A stretch of DNA of 64,000 nucleotides from Dillenia suffruticosa. Lineage: Eukaryota; Streptophyta; Magnoliopsida; Dilleniales; Dilleniaceae. Positions 36,511-49,374 of this stretch are shown here, one piece after another. How positions within the stretch are numbered: position 1 is the first letter of the stretch; every line of letters starts with the position of its first letter. Under the pieces are notes generated by a model. That model was not told the origin of the DNA and ran no database searches. It was given only the letters and a program-made list of their open reading frames with translations. The translations under genes and the position numbers were made by a program. The DNA lies in the NCBI GenBank assembly GCA_033439265.1, contig JAVTVX010000010.1:17081490-17145489 (forward strand), written 5' to 3'.

Positions 36511-39500
36511 AGCTCCTTTCCCCCTAAACCCACAAACGAAAAACAGATCCCAAAACTTAATATCACTCAACAGCACCCATAAGATAAAACCTTAAAAAAT
36601 CAAAAGTCTGACCCTAATTGAAATTGAGAAGAAGCCCAGAACGAAGAAAGCGAGGAAGACTCGGATTTGGGGGTGTGGCAGAGAGAGAGAGAGAGGAAGC
36701 AAATATGAGAATGGAGTGGGGGTTTTGTCTTTTTAGTTTTGGGTGGTGATGATTAGGCCAATCACTGACCCGAAACGGAAAAAACCCACACCCAAGGTTT
36801 GGGGGGTGGGGGAGAGAGAGTGAGAGAAGGGGTTCGACGGCCCCTCACCGTCTGCTGTCTGTCCGTTCTGTACCCGGTTGAAATTCGTTCGCCGAATAAA
36901 ATAAATAATTCTCTGGTTGTTTTGCATTATATTTTTATTTTCGGACTCAACATTTTATGAATATATCAGAAGGCCCCCAGAAAATTCTCTCATTACAGAA
37001 AAGCCTCTGATTAATTTTGATGTGACTGCGATCATGTTTATATACGTGATTGGACGTATTACAAAAGATATAAAGTAATTAATAATATTTTTTTATTAAA
37101 AATTTAAATTTTTTAAACCTCAAGTTATACTCAAATCTATATTTATTTAGTTGATTATTTTATTTTTATATTTGGAAATAGTGATTTGTGATGAAGGATA
37201 TTAAATCACATATTGATTAACTTTGGTTCATAAGTATAAGTCAGGGATGAAGACATCAAGAGGTTAGTAAGTCTTTGGTGAAATTGATGTCATTTAAATG
37301 AGAATACAACTATTCTATATGCGCATGTCGCCATCGAGATAATAATAATCAAAATCATTTATGCATTGAGCGTTGCTCTGCTATGCCAGATACTCTAATT
37401 TCTATATGTTAAATTTAAATCAGAGAAAAATAAAATTCAAAGAAAAATTTGAAGTTTTAAACATATATTTTAAATTAACAACAATTTTTTGGGGGGGTTT
37501 GGAGGGGTTCTATTTTTTTTTTTGTTATACAAAAATTTAAATATAAAATTATCAAATTAAGAAAAGAGGTTTATACCATTAAATTGTTTTTTTGGGATCG
37601 TTATCTCTTTTTCATTGAGACAGAAAACAAAAGGCATAAGTTGGACTTAGGCCCTATTTTTATTTAGTTTAATTCCATGTTTTAAATAATCATAAGCCAA
37701 GATTGTCGAGTGGGATAGCATGATGATGGACTATGTACAAGTTTTATGGTGGCAAGTAAAAGAAAATAAAAGAAAATATGATCCATGTGAAGACTTTGAT
37801 CAAGGGATATGCTTGAGATTTATTTCATTGATTTTTACGATTTCTATAAAATAAAAAAAAAAAACTAATCCACTGAATTTATTTGATATTTTAATATTAT
37901 CAAAATAAATCAAATAGTTATTCATCTTACAATTTATACCCTTTTTTAGTATATAAGAAAAGTTTAAATTTGAAACTTAAAAAAAAGAAAATAATATTAA
38001 TTGAATTATAATTGATTGACTTGCATTTTGTATCTTAGTAGATAAAAAATTTGACATTAATTTATTCTTTTAATGATCACATAAATTTGTAATTATTATA
38101 TAATAGATATATCATAAATAGTATTTAAATTGTTTACGATAAATAATAAATAAATACCCATTTCACAAATAATTTATACATTATCTGATTTTACAGAAAA
38201 AAGTGAACAATGTTATGAGATGAGAAAGGTTAAATCAGATTCTTCCCCCGGCATGAACATTTGCAATTTGATCGACTTATGCCTAGGAATGGTTTACCTA
38301 CTCCAGCACAACACCCCCCCGCCCCACCCCAACAAACAAAAACAAAAAATGATGAGTTAGGCTGAGTTAACTCAATCTTGTCTTGTTCTTGTCAAGTCAA
38401 CTTGCCATGTTGAATAGGGGAAATCATTTGAGAGTACCTGTTTATATACATATTAAAATAATAGTACATATCAAAATTTTATATTTTTATAAATTATTAA
38501 TATTTAATAATTACGTTAAATTCAATTAAGTTTGATTCGAGACGAATTAAACCCTTAAAAAGTAAAAATCTTTCAATATATATATATATATATTTTATAT
38601 ATAAAATTTATATTTAAAATTTTAATTAAAAAATATCAGTGTTCTCGATGATTTGATCAAGTATATTGATATATATCATAATTTTATGCATGCATGTCTT
38701 GTTTTATTAAGATCGAGGAGCAAATAGTCCCCTTCCATTTGATAATACATCATCATTTGAGATGATTATATATATGTTTAATTTTTTTGGTAATATTGAT
38801 ATATATATATATATATATATTATAACTTTATTTATATCATTGGGTATTCATATGATAATTCATCTTTATGGTTCTATTACATCTTAATGTCAAAAAATTT
38901 TCAATGGACGAAAAATTTAAAAAGTTTCAACGTAATAAAAAAACACTATGAGAATATTACAAGTCGGAAAAATTTAATAATTTTTGTTAAAATATTTATA
39001 TAATTTTAATTGAATCGAATCTTAGCTTTCCTCGAAGAGGTTTAGAAAAATATTTTTCATGAATTAAATGAATCATATACTAAATTTTAATTAAATTATT
39101 ATTATATTTAATTAATTCTAATAAATACTTAAAAAATTAATTAAAATATAGTAATGCAAATTACCTTGCCTTATATAATACATAAATTTTTTAATTCGTC
39201 TGTTTATTATTTTTTTACTAACTTATGCTCTAAGTTTTTTCCCAATCAACACCAATTTTATTTAAAAATAATCTCAAACACAGTAACTTTATTAAATGAT
39301 TAATTATATTAGATGAAAATTAGATGCCAAGAGGTGAGAAATTAAAAAAAAAAAAGATTTTTTTTTCTTTTTTTTATAACGAAATTATCAACAAAATCTT
39401 GATATAATTATTTAATTTATTTTTCTTTTTTAATTTTTAAAGAAACGAAAATTTGTGTTGTCCCATTAGAATTTAAGAGTTGGATGCACCTTTGCACGTG

Positions 39501-39600
39501 TGGTCATTTTCGGTTTCAAAGTGTCTCCGGCGACGACACGATTGCTCCCAAAACCGATTTCCGATTCACCTCGAGATTCCGACTCGTTTAACTCAGCGAT
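36511..39600. other. Leader of RABA2b and long AT-rich spacer
   Basis: The first 300 bases are probable promoter and 5' UTR of RABA2b. The rest is very AT-rich with TA microsatellites near 38577-38591 and 38799-38821 and a short C-rich patch near 38310-38330. No gene seen. Confidence 0.6.
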
Positions 39601-39664
39601 GTAAAGGAAGAGAATTTCGCTGACTGATACCTATCTGCTACCGGTGAGAGTGAGAAGAAGAAAG

Positions 39665-40077
39665 ATGAAGAAGGAAGACACCGTAAAATTCATCAGCGCC
39701 GAGGGCTTCGAATTCGTCGTCGATAAGGACGCAGCCATGGTCTCCCAAACCATTCGTAACATGCTTACTTCTCCAGGTCTCTCTCTCTCTCTTTCTCTCT
39801 CTCTTCGTGGGATTTTGTTTTTCTTGGAAATTAGGGTTTTGAAATTTCGGATCTTGATTTGTGAGGGCCTCTCTCCCTTTCTCTCAATGGGATTTTCCCC
39901 CCTTGAAAGTTAGGGATTTTGAAAATTGGGTTCTTTGATTTGTGAACAGGGAGCTTCGCTGAAACCCATCATAGGGAAGTTACTTTCCCTGAGATTAGCA
40001 CCACCATTCTTGAGAAGATCTGCCAGTATTTCTATTGTTCTCTCCAATTTGCCAGGTTCTGATCTGTTCTTGGCTTT

Positions 40078-40119
<42 letters not shown>

Positions 40120-42194
40120 TGGTGATTTACTCGGATTCTTATTTTTGTTTTGGTTTCCTTTTGGCGAAAAATTTATGCTTAATTTGTGTGTTTGCCGGTG
40201 TTAATTGTTTGATTTCTTGTTGCTATTTTTGTACGTGGCCTTCAGTTTGCATCCAATGTTGCTAGTTTGATTGCATTGGGCGTATTAACAATTGAAATAT
40301 GGTGGAAAGAAAAAATCTCTATTTGATAGGTTTCTTGATATACCTTTTGAGTTCCATTGGACCCAAAAATGATACATTGGAGGTATCTTTTGGGTCTTCC
40401 GATATTAATAGGTTGATTGTTTCGAGATAGTAACCAAAACAGAGAGGGAGGGAGGGAAATTTGGGCTTACCCATTTTGTACTCTTGTTCTGATGGGTACC
40501 TGGTCATGATTATTTGCAGATAATCTTTTGATCAACAGGTCATTATCTGCTACTCAAACCCTTGTATGTGAGTTTGAGTGATGATTCTGAAAGTTTTGTT
40601 CTTGAAAATGAGCATTCTCCCAAAATTCAAGAGGTTAGCCCAATATTTCATTAACCCCTGATAGTCATTCTAGATTTCTGAAGGCATGTCTAACTAAAAG
40701 TTGTTGGATTGAGTCTTCTTAACTTGAGCCTGATTCTGCAATGGTTGGATACTTGGTTGCTTCTTAACAATGAGCATCAGTAGCATATAATGCTTAATAG
40801 CCCCAGGAGGTGAACCATAATGTTGGTTCCATGTCATGGACTAGAGGCTATATGCTACCATGAAAGTAGAATGAGAAAGGGGGGATTCATGTAGCTGATG
40901 TCAACTCCTTTTGGATATAAAGTGTCATTGATTTGACTCATATATACACTTGAATTATCCTGTATAAAATTGTGAAGACCATGAAACCTTGTGTCACTTA
41001 GGATGTTGCATTTGTTGGAAATTTGTTGGGTAGGTCAACTAGGAAGAATCTACAAGGGGCTGCAATGTACATCGACTTTGACAGGATTTGGGGGCAAGAA
41101 ATTGGCATTTCTTTAATGATTCATAAGACTGAATCCACAAACATTCAATGAGTTCTCTAGAAACAAAAACTGTGATAGCGTAGCCACAGCTTGCCTCAAA
41201 AAATTTGATCTTGGGAAGCCTTGGGTAGAAGTCAATTGTTATGTCGTGAAGACCATTTTTTTTGGTCCAATAAGAAGTGTCTTTGGTATTTCTTTTCTAA
41301 TTATTTTAGATTTTAGTCAATATTAAGTTAGTGCTTTTCTATGAGTCTTAGAAACTATCTATTTTAGTGCGTTTTGAGTCCTATCATGTTCCTATATTGA
41401 TTGAGACATTTGTTTAGAAGGTTTAGGGATGCTACTAGGTTGTTATAGTTCTTATAAATATGCCTCATTGTTGTAAAATGTGAAGTGGGTAAATGTTATT
41501 TGTGTTGATGGCATGCATGCATTGACTTTCATCTTCTTTCCATTCTCTGATATGATATTTATACGGTATAGAAATGCATTGATTTTAGTCAAATTTTTTG
41601 GAAACCGTTTTTATTTTGTTACATGTCTAATCTCTAATATGAAATCTTGAGATGATCAACTCTTTTATTACAAAAAATATTGTCCCATTCGTCTTAATGA
41701 TTGAAACTCTCTAGTTAGGTCATACTGGGGAGAAATAATGGGAATTTTTGAACTAATCTCACAAGCGGATTTTTCCTGTTATGCAAGTTGGAACCCACCT
41801 GCAGAATAGAATGATGATAGTTACAAAGCTTAGACCAAAAAACCTAGTGACAATTTCATGTAGGGCCTTTGTCTCTATTTTGAAATACAAATGGTGGAGC
41901 TGCAAATCCGATAATTCTTGTATAGATCTCCTCTTCTCCTTCTTCTTATCATTCAAGGATCTCGAGTGTCTTTCATTTTGCCTTGTTTTTTATGTGTGTT
42001 CTTCATGTCAAACACCCTATTCCCCAAGGTAGGGATCCACTCCCACGGACAAAAGTCTGATTGTCTGATATGGCATTATACGGTTACTGATTTGGAAATG
42101 TTGCTTCTTTGCCAGTGGAAAGGAGACCGAGTTTCATATTGAGCCTGAACTCACACTGGAACTTATGATGGCTGCCAACTATCTCCATACTTGA
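39665..42194 (+). CDS. ELC: Elongin C (transcription elongation factor B, SKP1/POZ fold)
   Basis: Elongin C is a small POZ-fold adaptor that binds Elongin A and, in animals, SOCS-box proteins in cullin ligases; its plant partners are less well known. Exons 39665-39776, 39950-40055 and 42116-42194 join in phase to 98 residues, the normal length. Conserved stretches are [47 protein letters not shown] and the C-terminal [16 protein letters not shown]. The start is the ATG of MKKEDTVK; an upstream in-frame GTG is ignored. The second junction makes a Ser where the family often has Arg (AG|T). CT repeats lie directly after the first and second splice donors. The second intron is about 2 kb. It has no obvious partner among its neighbours. 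Confidence 0.95.
40082..40114. repeat. CT microsatellite in elongin C intron 2
   Basis: About 16 CT units, 27 bases after the splice donor at 40055. A shorter CT run (about 39778-39803) lies just after the donor of intron 1. Confidence 0.9.
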
Positions 42195-42991
42195 GAGACA
42201 AGCTTCACCATCTAGGGCAACTCTTCCTGTTGAAAATTGTAAGCCATTTGGCTGTAACGTCTTCTCAATATGATAGACCTTTTCCTGGTGTTTGTATGCT
42301 AATTTCTCTAGTTAATTTTTTTTTTCAGGAGAGATTTTAATATGATGGTTGATCGACAGGATTCTTGTTCTGTTTCTGGGTTTTCTTTTCCTTTTTTTTG
42401 GGGGGATGTTTTGGGGAGGGGTTTAAGATTTGGATTGGCCATCTCCATTGATATTGTTACTGTTGCCCTGGGAACATTGTATATCGTAATTTAGCAATAA
42501 GACATTTAACAGATACAAACAATGCATTGTCAACTTGCATGACAAACAATCTCCAAGTAGACAGACCATTGTGTTACTAATCTGGATTTGTATAGCAATG
42601 TTAGCAAAAACATTCGGCATAAATGTCTGGGCAAGCGATGTCACTGCTTCCCAACTGTTGAGCTGCCACTTTTTCCCCCCTAGTTAAAGAGATCTCCGGT
42701 CAAAAATTGTTGAGCTGCTATTCTTCCATTTTTTTTTTCAATAAAAGAGATCTCCGTCCTTAAAATTTTATTATCAGTTTGGGAGAAAGTGAAACAAATT
42801 AATCTTTTGGTTCACAATTTAAGATCCTTTTTATTGCTACCAGAAAAGGGGTTCCGCAGAAACTAGTCCAAGGCAAGTTTCAACTATTTGTATTGCAGGT
42901 TTGATCTTGCTACGCTCCTAGCTGTAATGCCAAGTATGAAAATACTTGGTCCTAGTTTATATCACACCAGTACTTCCCACGCGTTGGTACA

Positions 42992-43052
<61 letters not shown>

Positions 43053-43900
43053 TTTTATATATTTCGTAAGAATAATTATTACTAAATTTGATATATTATT
43101 GACAAAATTTGAATGTGGGTTATTATTTGAAAATAAAATGAATAAAATTTTTAAGAATTGTAGGGGACGTGCAAGTGATTTGAGAAAATTTTGATTCAAT
43201 TTATCAAGAGTTATAAATTGAAATAGAAAGTGAAAAAAAAAAGTCTAAGATGAAGCAAGAGTGAGTGAGAATTATTTGAAGCATCGCATAAATATAATAT
43301 TCTTAATGTAAATTTTAACCTTATAATGGCTATAATTTTAGTTTTTAACTTATCTTAATATTAAAAATTCTTTTTAAAAAAAAAACACCCTTAAATATAA
43401 TTTAATTTTTTCACCCGATGCTACATCCTCAATTTTAATTCTAGCTTTAAAACTACTTAAAATTTAATTTTAACTCTAAAAGTCACCGTAATTTTAAATA
43501 TTCTCAAAGAAGAGCCTTAAACATAATTTTATCATTTAAAACAACTTCCCCTTCACGTGTCGATCGCAGAGAGCTTGTACCACCTTTATCAAATCTACAT
43601 TAGGTGTTCATAGATTAGACTCGTAACATCTGAACCTTGACATGTCCTCAGCAGTGTAATACATTCAATTGCTTGGTAGGAAGAGACGCAGGTATCGTCC
43701 CATAGGGTTCCATGCCCTCATTTTTGCTGCCTTGTGTTTGGTTCTAACCAAATTGCTTGTATGGAATCACGAATACAATCTTGGATAGTCTGTTTAATTA
43801 GAGTATTACCAGAAGCCATCAGGAGTCAAAAATAGAACAGGAATACATAGAAATGGGAGTCTGTTATAACTTTGGCTGAAGAAAAATGAGCCACAAAAGA
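42195..43900. other. Elongin C 3' flank and spacer
   Basis: Probable elongin C 3' UTR, then AT-rich spacer with a 54-base (AT)n microsatellite at 42995-43048. No gene seen. Confidence 0.6.
42995..43048. repeat. 54-base AT microsatellite
   Basis: About 27 uninterrupted AT units; translated frames through it (alternating Ile-Tyr) are shadows. Confidence 0.95.
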
Positions 43901-46224
43901 TAGTTGATGAATACAGACAAACAGAAGAAAGCCACGTCGAGGTCTTTATTTACTCGTACACTTCCATAATTCAAAAACCTCAACCACATCACGCTGTTTC
44001 TCAGCAAGTAATTGAAGCTTCTCTCGATAACTTTAAGCATGTCCAGGAAGCTCCTCCCAGCACTTCATGAACTGGATAGGTGCAATTAAAAGGTCTAACT
44101 GCAGTCTCATAAGCCCGAATTCAGTATCCTGTAAAACTCCAGGGTTCATATTTACTCAAGATGCCTAGATTCAGTCCCCTCTGTGCAATGCGGCCACCTA
44201 GTGGGATTCAACAAGACTAAATTAGGATGACAAACTGTGCAACGGACCATCTGAAGATGGAGATCCCAGTTCCCGGAAGACTAAAAATGAAAAGGCAGAA
44301 AAGAAATCCCCTTAATCATGCGTAAGATCTGCATCTAGACACCGTCCACTAAAATCTGCTCAGGTATGGGACTTCAGTTTGCAATGGGCCAGAAAAGAAC
44401 GAACTGCTTGTGGCATAAAAAACCGTTGGTGCCAAGCTCAAATATTTCCACATCAATGACATCTTTACACCCAATCTCTTTCTGATTTTAAAATCATAAG
44501 ACCTTCTAGAGCCTAAGTCAACGTTGTACCATGATCATGCATAAAAGCGGGGGAAGACCCCTGCAAAACAACAACCTAGAGAAATTAGAACAGAATCTCT
44601 GGGTAACAAATAACAAAATGGCTGTTGCAAAAGCTGAAAGCTAAAACAGCACTAATTAAAATTTGAACAGGCAAAATTCAGACCAACTGTTATGTTCGAT
44701 AGCAACTGCAGCTTATAAACAATCAGAACATATTATGGTCACAGCTAAGCTTTGTAACGCAACAAGGCCTCACAGAACACATTATAATAGTGAAATTCAT
44801 TAGGTTCCAGAACATATAACTTGACAGTTACAAATAAAAATTTTAATAGACAAATATTTGATAATTGTTGTCATTAATAGAATAAATTTGTTTAGTCCCA
44901 TGCATAATACAAGGTTAAACACTAGTGACAAGAAAATTTATCTTACCATCATCCCATCATTACTCTGCTAGACTTCAGTCCAACAAGTAGCTTCCAAAGT
45001 GAAATCAACTAGAAATGTGGAGAAGTAACTCTCATTTCATGCCACCAAGGAGACAGCTCTCCATCACGAGAAATGAGATACGGCACTAGCCAAGCACTTG
45101 TGCTGTTTAATATAATTCTTTTGAAACTGCGAAGGGCACAAACTGAACCTCCTCCAAGGACAGACCTTAGTATCAACTCAGACTCAAGTGCTTTCACCAG
45201 AATAATTAGGAAGACAAGCTTAGTCATGAATTTCATGGACACAAGTCTGGATATGTGAACCCCCTCCTGAAACTGACTTGACACCGCTTTACCCAATGAC
45301 CTGCAGAGACAAGGCAAAAATTCCCAGCAGCTACCACCACGCAGCACAGCAGCAATACTTCCTCTAGTCCCACCAAGAAGTTGAAAGCAGTTTATCTACC
45401 TGCACAAAAAGGGAGAGAAAAGTGTGAGAGTCCTCAAACTAATTATTAAACTCTTAAAAATAAAAGACGTCATTTTATATAAAAAATGCAATAAGCAACT
45501 CTCCTGCATAAAGCAAACTTCAACCTGCAAAATTAAAGCTCAATCAGCAACCAAAATAAAGACAGAAACATGTCACAGAAATAAACCAGAAAAAAAAAAA
45601 GATTAACCGGATCACCCTCTTTGACCTGCAATGAACTAAAAAAGGCAAATGCATTAGAACTAAAGGTATAAAAGAAATGAATGATGAGTTGATTACTTGA
45701 CGGTCCCTTTCTAAAAAAGCCAGTCCTGCTCCAGAAAATGATAATACTTAAAGAGTTGGGAAACAAGATTTGAACAACTAGAAACCAGTCCAAGCCAAAG
45801 AACCGAAGCAAGAATCTTTGTCAACACAAAACACCTCAATAATAAGAATACTAATGAATACAAGCACTAAAGATTGTAGTGATAAATTTTAATGTGCCAT
45901 AATATCATCCAAGATCCTGCTAACAAACTTATAAGCAGAGCAAGATCATAAGCATATATCTTGGCAAGTAATACTTAAAATAAATTGACATCCAAATGCA
46001 AGTCTTCCACATTACCTAATAGACCCTACAAGTGTCTCAGTTCAGATATTAAAGCAGAAATGTTAGAAATGATAAGATGGTTAAGCTACAACCAGTGAAA
46101 AAAGATCAGAAGCACAAGCCAGTCCCTATGCTTAAGTAGGACACATTAGGCCCATCATCAAAGAAACAAGTTCCTTTATCCTAATATATTTTCCCAAACA
46201 AGAACTTCTGAAATTTCCTAAGAT
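43900..46224. other. Spacer or 3' flank of the Cys-rich gene
   Basis: No gene supported. A 112-codon minus frame at 45009-45347 has no ATG start and no recognised family. Part of this stretch may be 3' UTR of the gene at 46.2 kb or a noncoding transcript. Confidence 0.4.
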
Positions 46225-46662
46225 TTAGCTCATATCCATGCCATCTCCAACTTGACCGCAGATTGGACCAACTGCAGAAAATGACTTCTCAAAAGGAGAA
46301 GGATGGAATTGCACATCACGTCTGCGCTTCATGATGCAAGTATCATTCTGGGAATTCTCTGCATCGAGCTTCCTCCGAACTCCTCTAACAGCTTGTTCCT
46401 CAACTGGAGTGAACGGGAATATGTGCCCACTCACTCGGCAAAGGGAGCTGTGGTTATCATAGAGAATTCTCTGGTTACAGTTTTTGTCACATATGTGAGT
46501 CAGCCCTGTTAGTTTGCAGAGATACATGTTTCCACATATATGCTCATTTTTACATTTCCAATCACACTTGTGAGATGGAATTGACCCATCTCGACCAAGT
46601 ATACTTGACAAAAAAATAACATTTGTAGGACCGGATACCATAGTTTTGCCAAATACCTCCAT
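46225..46662 (-). CDS. Conserved Cys/His-rich plant protein, function unknown
   Basis: Frame of 145 residues starting MEVFGKTMVSG. A Cys/His-rich central region has C33, C37, H41, C43, C49, H56, C58, C62, H71 and C75, a spacing that suggests zinc binding without matching a named finger I can recall. After it come a basic patch (RGVRRK, KRRR) that could be a nuclear signal, and a conserved-looking tail FHPSPFEKSFSAV...GDGMDMS. I recall similar plant proteins annotated only as uncharacterised. The coding part appears to be a single exon. Upstream, an acceptor (ATGCAG|AGGG at 46729/46730) and a strong donor (AAGATCAG|GTGAGTT near 47427) suggest one noncoding first exon with an intron of about 700 bases. 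The leader near 47510-47530 is CT-rich. Confidence 0.75.
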   Translation of the reverse strand: MEVFGKTMVSGPTNVIFLSSILGRDGSIPSHKCDWKCKNEHICGNMYLCKLTGLTHICDKNCNQRILYDNHSSLCRVSGHIFPFTPVEEQAVRGVRRKLDAENSQNDTCIMKRRRDVQFHPSPFEKSFSAVGPICGQVGDGMDMS

Positions 46663-47426
46663 CTGCTCCTGTTTGTTTTAACTTCAGACTCCTTTCCTGG
46701 GATCCTACAAACTCTACTGGCTTGTCCCTCTGCATAACCCAACAAAATACAAGAATCTGTCAAGTTTTCGGGGGAAATGAACCTGTTTCTATAAAGAGAG
46801 GATAAGACTAGATCCGGATTCTAATATGGTACATTTTAATGTGTAATTTTCTTCCACCAAACTGTTCTCACCAAACGATCCAGAAATATAAAGGAAAATA
46901 ACTAACTGAAAAAAGGATACTAATTCACCAGAGTGTCATCATATGAGGGTTTAACATTAATCTATTATAGACCCTCAAATCCATTGAAGACATTGAATTA
47001 TATTTTCCTTCATTAAGCTAGACTACACCACACGTTAGGTCCATTGGCCATTGAGGAGTAAGAATATTGCTAAGACTGGGTAAAAGTCATATGCAAAAAG
47101 TAATGCACCAGAGCTTTCTCCTTTCTTTCCCACCACGAAGACCCGACTTGCTGTCAATCCTGTCAGAAAAACCCCATCAAACTACCAGAACAACTACGAA
47201 AGCAACAGCAATCGGAAAACCTAAAGTTCTATCATTAAAAAATATGAGCAGTCGAAAGCCCAAAACTTCCAAGGTGTAAATTAGTAAAAGACCGAATTAT
47301 AAGTACACGTTGACTTCCAATTATAAAGCGTAAGGTAAGCTCCTTAACTAGAAAAGACAGTAATTAGGTCAAAAACCCTAGAGAAGCTTCAAATCCAAAA
47401 TCATCGGAAAGTAGGAAACAACTCAC

Positions 47427-47570
47427 CTGATCTTCGCGAAATGCTTGACCCGAAGACTAATGAGTTCGGCCAGAACGAACCCGACGCCCAGCACCTACCA
47501 ATCGCACTCGCGCTCTCTCTCTCTCTCTGTCTCACCTAACCTAATGTCTCTCTCTACTCGACGGTGGAGA
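47427..47570 (-). promoter_or_regulatory. Probable noncoding first exon and leader of the Cys-rich gene
   Basis: Contains a CT/GA-rich stretch and ends in the strong splice donor AAGATCAG|GTGAGTT on the minus strand. No in-frame ATG joins it to the coding exon, so it is taken as 5' UTR. Transcription start is not defined. Confidence 0.4.
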
Positions 47571-47753
47571 AACAAAAATGGCGCAATTGAAAGACAAGAG
47601 AGCGAGGGATATTTATAGTTGGGGTTGGGAGCGTTGAATGAGATGAATTGCGAGTGAAATTACAATGAAATGAGAATGAAATTTGTCATCTTGCGGTTGA
47701 AAACTAGGCCTTTCCCCACTTTCCCCACTTCACCGTCGAACGTGTGGTCCCTT

Positions 47754-47784
<31 letters not shown>

Positions 47785-47789
<5 letters not shown>

Positions 47790-47976
47790 GGTTTGGGCCT
47801 TATTATTAGCATAGCGCATGCCCATCATGCCTGTTTTGTTGCATGTTTCACAGGCCCGTGCAAATGGGGCCAAATTAAGAGATTGGGTTTGGGCCTTATT
47901 ATTAGTATAGCGCATGCCCATCATGCCTGCTTTGTTGCATGTTTCACAGGCCCGTGCAAATGGGGCCAAATTAATT
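47785..47976. repeat. Near-identical 96-base tandem duplication
   Basis: GATTGGGTTTGGGCCTTATT... is repeated head to tail at 47785-47880 and 47881-47976 with only about two or three differences, next to a GA microsatellite (47756-47786). The small divergence points to a recent event. Confidence 0.95.
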
Positions 47977-48090
47977 GGGCTCCTGGACCATGATCTGCTG
48001 CTCTTCTGAACCCAATATCATATCAAATTAATTGCATGTTTTGGATGAAAATGTCTATTTTTTTCCTACATCAATTATATTTAAATTATT

Positions 48091-48312
48091 CGATTAATCT
48101 GATTCGAGTATTACAAAACTCATTTAAAGGTTAGCTTTCTTAACATCTATTTTTTTATTTTTAATACTCAAATTCAATATCTTAATCAAGAAAATCTAGT
48201 CGATTAATTCGATTCGAATATTATAAAATTCATTTAAAATTTAGCTTTCTTAACGCCTAATTTTTATTTTTAATACTCAAACTCGATATCTTAATCAAGA
48301 AAATCCAGTACT
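48091..48312. repeat. 110-base tandem duplication
   Basis: Two copies begin CGATTAATCTGATTCGAGTATT / CGATTAATTCGATTCGAATATT and both end with CTTAATCAAGAAAATC. AT-rich, moderately diverged. Confidence 0.88.
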
Positions 48313-48733
48313 CAATCACCGTACTCACGGGATAATGGCCGCTCCCCATGATAAATCTATTGAGATATATATTATTTTCGTACAAGTGGAGAGCTTGGTG
48401 AATCCCATTTGCATATTCACACCAGAAAAGATTAATATAATTGAAAATTTTGTTAAATACGTATAGTGATTCATATAGATTGTGTGACATTTTGTATCTA
48501 TTCAAAAATATAATAACATGCACAAAAATAAAAAAATAAAAATTATAAGACAAAAACGTCAATAGTAAATCAATGCGAGAAATCAAAAACAATTAATAAA
48601 ACAGAGCAAATCGGGATTGTTGTGTGCACGAAAAGTAAGAAAAATGATAAAGATAAAGGGGAATGCAAATAACTTTTGCCATTTGTTAAATCCTCTTTTG
48701 AAAAAATTGGCAATTTGTGTTGCTTTTTGTATT

Positions 48734-48736
<3 letters not shown>

Positions 48737-48823
<87 letters not shown>
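48737..48823. repeat. 87-base GA microsatellite
   Basis: About 43 GA units without interruption. Open frames of Arg-Glu or Leu-Ser across it are shadows. Confidence 0.95.
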
Positions 48824-48826
<3 letters not shown>

Positions 48827-49292
48827 GTTCACAAGGTTGGATGGTGAAAAAATAAATGAAGAAAAGGGGTGGTACTGTACTGGTAATCCTAATTCTAAAA
48901 TGCAAACCCCTCTCCTCAAATCTGTCCTAAATTGGTGGGAATGAGTTTTTGAAGTATCAGAGATTATTTGGTTTCATCCCCTTCTCACTAAAACTCCTCC
49001 CATACCCAAGTAGGGAATTATGACCCCCCAACTCCTCCCCCAGTATCCTCTTTCTAAACAATATATACAAGTACTTAAAATAGACATTTGAAATAATTCC
49101 CCCCCCCCCAACAGAACAGATGAAATGTCTAAATAGTGAGCAGCACAATCCAGATTTGGGATTTGGGAACACAACAATGGCCAATCTGAGATGTTTTCTG
49201 CCTCATAATTGTATTTTTCTTTGCCCTAATTGTAAACAGGAAAAGATTGAATCTCTGTCTTTCTTAGCGTTTCTCTCTCACACTCACATCCA

Positions 49293-49374
49293 GTGGGCGT
49301 GCCGGAGTGGTTATCGGGCATGACTAGAAATCATGTGGGCTCTGCCCGCGCAGGTTCGAATCCTGCCGCTCACG
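49293..49374 (+). tRNA. tRNA-Ser (anticodon AGA)
   Basis: 82-base class II tRNA. The acceptor stem pairs GTGGGCG with CGCTCAC (one G-U), discriminator G. The anticodon stem CATGA/TCATG closes the loop CTAGAAA with anticodon AGA. The extra arm pairs TGGGC with GCCCG around TCT. The T-arm contains GGTTCGAATCC. The D-arm carries GTGGTTATCGGG. No intron, no encoded CCA. A TTTT lies about 20 bases downstream. It looks functional. Confidence 0.95.

Larger units (their letters stand above)
47990..49292. other. Spacer with repeats, no gene seen
   Basis: AT-rich spacer holding the 110-base duplication and an 87-base (GA)n microsatellite at 48737-48823. Nothing coding was recognised. Confidence 0.55.

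Noticed and set aside
42946..43199. Frames of alternating Ile-Tyr across the AT repeat
   Set aside because: Simple-sequence artefact.
45009..45347. 112-codon minus frame that looks mildly protein-like
   Set aside because: No ATG near its start, no recognised family and no joining exon; kept only as a note in the spacer entry.
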